A DNA stretch of 64,000 nt from an uncultured Ignavibacteria bacterium (GTDB lineage: Bacteria > Bacteroidota > Ignavibacteria > Tepidaquicellales > Tepidaquicellaceae), in contig CALJIG010000041.1 in the NCBI GenBank assembly GCA_937974175.1, positions 3,290 to 67,289 of the forward strand, in the 5' to 3' direction. Every line of letters starts with the position of its first letter. Position 1 is the stretch's first letter. The notes under the pieces are model-generated. The model made no database searches. It saw nothing but the letters and a program-made list of their open reading frames with translations, and was not told where the DNA came from. Of the stretch, positions 61,796 to 64,000 are shown piece after piece. The position numbers and the translations under genes were made by a program.

Positions 61796-62542
61796 ATGGA
61801 TAAATGCCTAAACTGCGGAACAGAACCTATAGGAAACTACTGCCACAATTGCGGACAGCAAAAAATCACTCCCGGTATATCAGTAAAAAACAGCTTTGAT
61901 GAGTATTTTTATAAAACAATTTATTGGGAATCAAGCTTTTCCTATACAGTAAGAGAGTTATTTCTCGCTCCGGGAAACTTCGTTAGGAATTTTATTAACG
62001 GCAAAAGGAAAGATTATGTAAAGCCCGTCGGATTTTTCCTTATGACGGTTTCTTTTTTCATACTGATGTTTCACTTTTTCAGTGAAGGGTATTTCAGCTA
62101 TATGCAGGAAACTTTCTTAGGTAAAAATACACAGGAAATGATAGATAATAAAGTTTCAACGAGTGAGTTCCGTCAGCTGCTTTTATCCAGAATGAACTAC
62201 CTTATGTTCCTCCTGCCTCCTATCTTAGCTCTTGTTCATACACTTGTTTTCAGAAATAAAGATGCCGGCTTCGGCGAGCGGCTTGCTTTCTATTTTTATA
62301 TTCTCGGTTTTGGAGCGCTAATTACCGTTATCTTTATTCCCCTTTCACTTTTAACTCCTTTAATGTGGAATTTAAGATTACTGCCTCTTATCGGCTATTA
62401 TATGTTTGCAATAATTCAATTCTCAAAAGCAAATATTATTTCAGGGATTTTTAAATCACTTATTGTGCTTGTTGTTGGAAATGCACTTTATCTAGGATTA
62501 GTAATATTATTGCTCTGGGGATATCTGGAGTTGTCGCATTGA
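61796..62542 (+). CDS. DUF3667-like zinc-ribbon membrane protein
   Basis: A 248-residue membrane protein. The first 20 residues form a zinc ribbon (C4, C7, C16, C19 in CLNCGT and CHNCGQ). Residues 40-75 carry YTVRELFLAPGNFVRNFINGKRKDYVKPVGFFL, the typical core of the DUF3667 family. About five hydrophobic helices follow. The family has no established function. It stands alone between the repeat-rich interval and the hydrolase gene. Confidence 0.85.
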   Translation: MDKCLNCGTEPIGNYCHNCGQQKITPGISVKNSFDEYFYKTIYWESSFSYTVRELFLAPGNFVRNFINGKRKDYVKPVGFFLMTVSFFILMFHFFSEGYFSYMQETFLGKNTQEMIDNKVSTSEFRQLLLSRMNYLMFLLPPILALVHTLVFRNKDAGFGERLAFYFYILGFGALITVIFIPLSLLTPLMWNLRLLPLIGYYMFAIIQFSKANIISGIFKSLIVLVVGNALYLGLVILLLWGYLELSH

Positions 62543-62719
62543 TTTTAATTTTCCCTTATTTGAAAAGCCATAGTTAAAATTTCAGACAAATTAGAGCTTT
62601 CAGTGCTTTTAACCTCTGAAACCTTATAACCCTTAAAAACCTTATAGACTTTACAAACTCATTTATAGGTGCTTTTTTTGTAAGTTTTTAAAAATTTTTA
62701 AATTAGGTATATTGGCAAA

Positions 62720-63889
62720 GTGAAACGGTATTGTATCCTTATATTTTTTTTCCTCTTTTTCAGTCTTTCTTGCGGACTTTCAAAAGCCACAACAACGGAG
62801 CTTGAAAATCTTGTAAACAGCGGAATTACAAATAAATATTTTCCGGGCGCTCAGCTTTTAATTGCAACTCCTGATAAAATATTAATGGAAAAAAATTTCG
62901 GGAAATACACCTATGACGCAGATGCTAAGGAAGTAACAGGCTCCAGTATTTATGATATTGCCTCAGTAACAAAAGTAATTGCTACAACTTCTGCAATTAT
63001 GCAATTATATGAGAATGGCAGACTGAATATAAACGATAACGTATGGCTTTACATTCCTGAATTTGCAAATAACGGAAAAGAAGATATAAGAATTTCTAAT
63101 CTTCTTCTTCACAATTCGGGACTGAAGGCATGGATACCTTTTTACAAAACGCTTACTACGCGGCAGCAGGTTTTAGATGAGATTTACAACATGACTCCTG
63201 ACTATAAAACAGGGACTAAATTTGTTTACAGTGATTTGAATGCAGTGCTGCTCGGACTTATAGTTGAAAAAATTTCAGAGATGTCTCTTGATGAATATTG
63301 CAGAATTAATATTTTTGAACCGCTCGGAATGAGAAGCACAACATATCTGCCAAAGGATAATTTGAAAAAACTTGCAGTCCCTACAGAGAACGATACTTAC
63401 TGGAGAAACAGATTATTGCAGGGTGAAGTCCATGATGAAACAGCGGCTATGCTTAATGGAGTATCAGGAAATGCGGGATTATTTTCAAACGCCGATGACT
63501 TATACCGGTTTATGAGCATGATGCTTGAGAAAGGAAAATACTATAATCCTTATACAAGAGGACTAAAAGAAGAAAAATTTGCCAATGCCGATGTAATTGG
63601 TTTCTTTACAAATAAATGGGAGACAGCTGCTTATAATAATTCACGCGGACTTGGATGGGATACAAAACCTGAACCGACTTCATATAGAGCTCCGTGCGGA
63701 GAAAAATTTTCAGATAATTCATTCGGGCATACAGGCTATACAGGTACAAGCGTATGGGCAGATGCCGATAAAAATTTAATAGTAATATTTTTAACAAACA
63801 GAGTTTATCCTTCCCGCGATAATAACGGAATAAGAGAGATAAGACCTGAGATACATAACATGGCTGTTGATTTATTAAACGGCAATTGA
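62720..63889 (+). CDS. Beta-lactamase-fold serine hydrolase lipoprotein
   Basis: Class-C beta-lactamase or penicillin-binding-protein-like hydrolase, 389 residues. The GTG start gives MKRYCILIFFFLFFSLSC, a lipoprotein signal with C18. Active-site motifs: S82-V-T-K85 (SxxK), Y170-S-D (YxN-type position, with D), and HTGYTG near the C-terminus in place of KTG. ALGLxGVSGNAGLFS-type block (MLNGVSGNAGLFSNADDL) is typical of peptidase-S12 esterases. The HTG form is more common in esterases and D-amino-acid peptidases than in true beta-lactamases, so antibiotic hydrolysis should not be assumed. Confidence 0.9.
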   Translation: MKRYCILIFFFLFFSLSCGLSKATTTELENLVNSGITNKYFPGAQLLIATPDKILMEKNFGKYTYDADAKEVTGSSIYDIASVTKVIATTSAIMQLYENGRLNINDNVWLYIPEFANNGKEDIRISNLLLHNSGLKAWIPFYKTLTTRQQVLDEIYNMTPDYKTGTKFVYSDLNAVLLGLIVEKISEMSLDEYCRINIFEPLGMRSTTYLPKDNLKKLAVPTENDTYWRNRLLQGEVHDETAAMLNGVSGNAGLFSNADDLYRFMSMMLEKGKYYNPYTRGLKEEKFANADVIGFFTNKWETAAYNNSRGLGWDTKPEPTSYRAPCGEKFSDNSFGHTGYTGTSVWADADKNLIVIFLTNRVYPSRDNNGIREIRPEIHNMAVDLLNGN

Positions 63890-63913
63890 TTTTAAAAAGG
63901 ACGTTAGTACTCA

Positions 63914-63933
63914 TTCCCAAGCTCTGCTTGGGA
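63914..63933 (+). terminator. Hairpin after the hydrolase gene
   Basis: tcccaagc-tct-gcttggga, an 8-bp perfect stem 25 bp past the stop, followed by A-rich sequence. It could be a terminator or a palindromic repeat. Confidence 0.6.
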
Positions 63934-63949
63934 TAAAACAATAAAAATT

Positions 63950-64000
63950 CCTCCCTTGAGGGAGGTGTCGAGCGAAGCGAGACGGTGGGTGTTCATTCAA
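63950..64000. repeat. Multi-hairpin dispersed repeat, copy 2, cut by window edge
   Basis: cctccc-ttga-gggagg, then gtgtcgagcgaagcgagacggtgggtg..., matching 4206 onward except that the 4228-4255 arm is missing. It runs to the last base of the window. Confidence 0.88.

Noticed and set aside
62720..63889. Antibiotic-resistance beta-lactamase
   Set aside because: It has SxxK and a YSD motif but HTG instead of KTG, in a lipoprotein; esterase or peptidase is as likely.

Overview
The window is AT-rich chromosomal DNA from a free-living bacterium of the Bacteroidota/Chlorobi side of the tree, most likely an Ignavibacteria-type lineage. That call is an inference. It rests on eleven secreted proteins ending in a type IX secretion (T9SS) C-terminal domain with the QNYPNPFNP motif, a periplasmic propeller sensor kinase, an actinobacterial-like E2-E1 2-oxoglutarate enzyme, and TAnnTTTG-like promoter boxes. 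No rRNA, CRISPR array, phage or transposase gene is visible.

Layout. 1-4.1 kb (minus): a metal- or organophosphonate-type ABC importer (lipoprotein, ATPase, permease cut by the window edge), preceded by a secreted PIG-L deacetylase. 4.1-8.4 kb (plus): an acyltransferase-3 membrane protein, a secreted CGPC thioredoxin-fold T9SS protein, an intergenic cloverleaf repeat, and an RlpA/SPOR protein. 8.5-15.4 kb (minus): three tandem T9SS beta-propeller paralogues. 15.6-21.2 kb (minus): housekeeping genes (amidase, yajQ, yraN-rnhB, a small exported protein) and cyanophycin synthetase. 21.4-28.7 kb: a lipoprotein and a second tandem array of three propeller paralogues, lying between cyanophycin synthetase and cyanophycinase (29.3-30.2 kb). 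30.3-33.3 kb (plus): a SerB-SerA fusion overlapping a serC-like aminotransferase, together a 3-phosphoglycerate-to-serine route. 33.3-45.9 kb (minus): a 1591-residue propeller sensor kinase, threonine aldolase, gyrA, tRNA-Ala, a PPP phosphatase, and a STAND-ATPase regulator with a SARP-like C-terminus. 46-47.1 kb (plus): tRNA-Asn and an RmlD-like reductase. 47.2-54.5 kb (minus): three large T9SS surface proteins, two starting with a type-1 copper domain. 54.7-58.3 kb (minus): the 2-oxoglutarate E2-E1 fusion. 58.5-64 kb: a single-propeller T9SS protein, a lipoprotein, a DUF3667-like membrane protein and a beta-lactamase-fold hydrolase.

Themes. First, surface-protein expansion: the NGG-x-W propeller proteins carry 14 repeats in the roughly 700-residue forms and 7 in the 404-residue form, so they look like double and single seven-bladed propellers. 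Second, central nitrogen and carbon metabolism: cyanophycin synthesis and breakdown, serine and glycine, 2-oxoglutarate. Third, an unusually rich set of intergenic repeats: period-7 tandem repeats, CCGAC pairs one helical turn apart, TGTTAC repeats with 11-bp period, multi-hairpin elements and a four-way-junction element. Both tRNA genes have the same promoter hexamers, TTGATT-N17-TATTTT.
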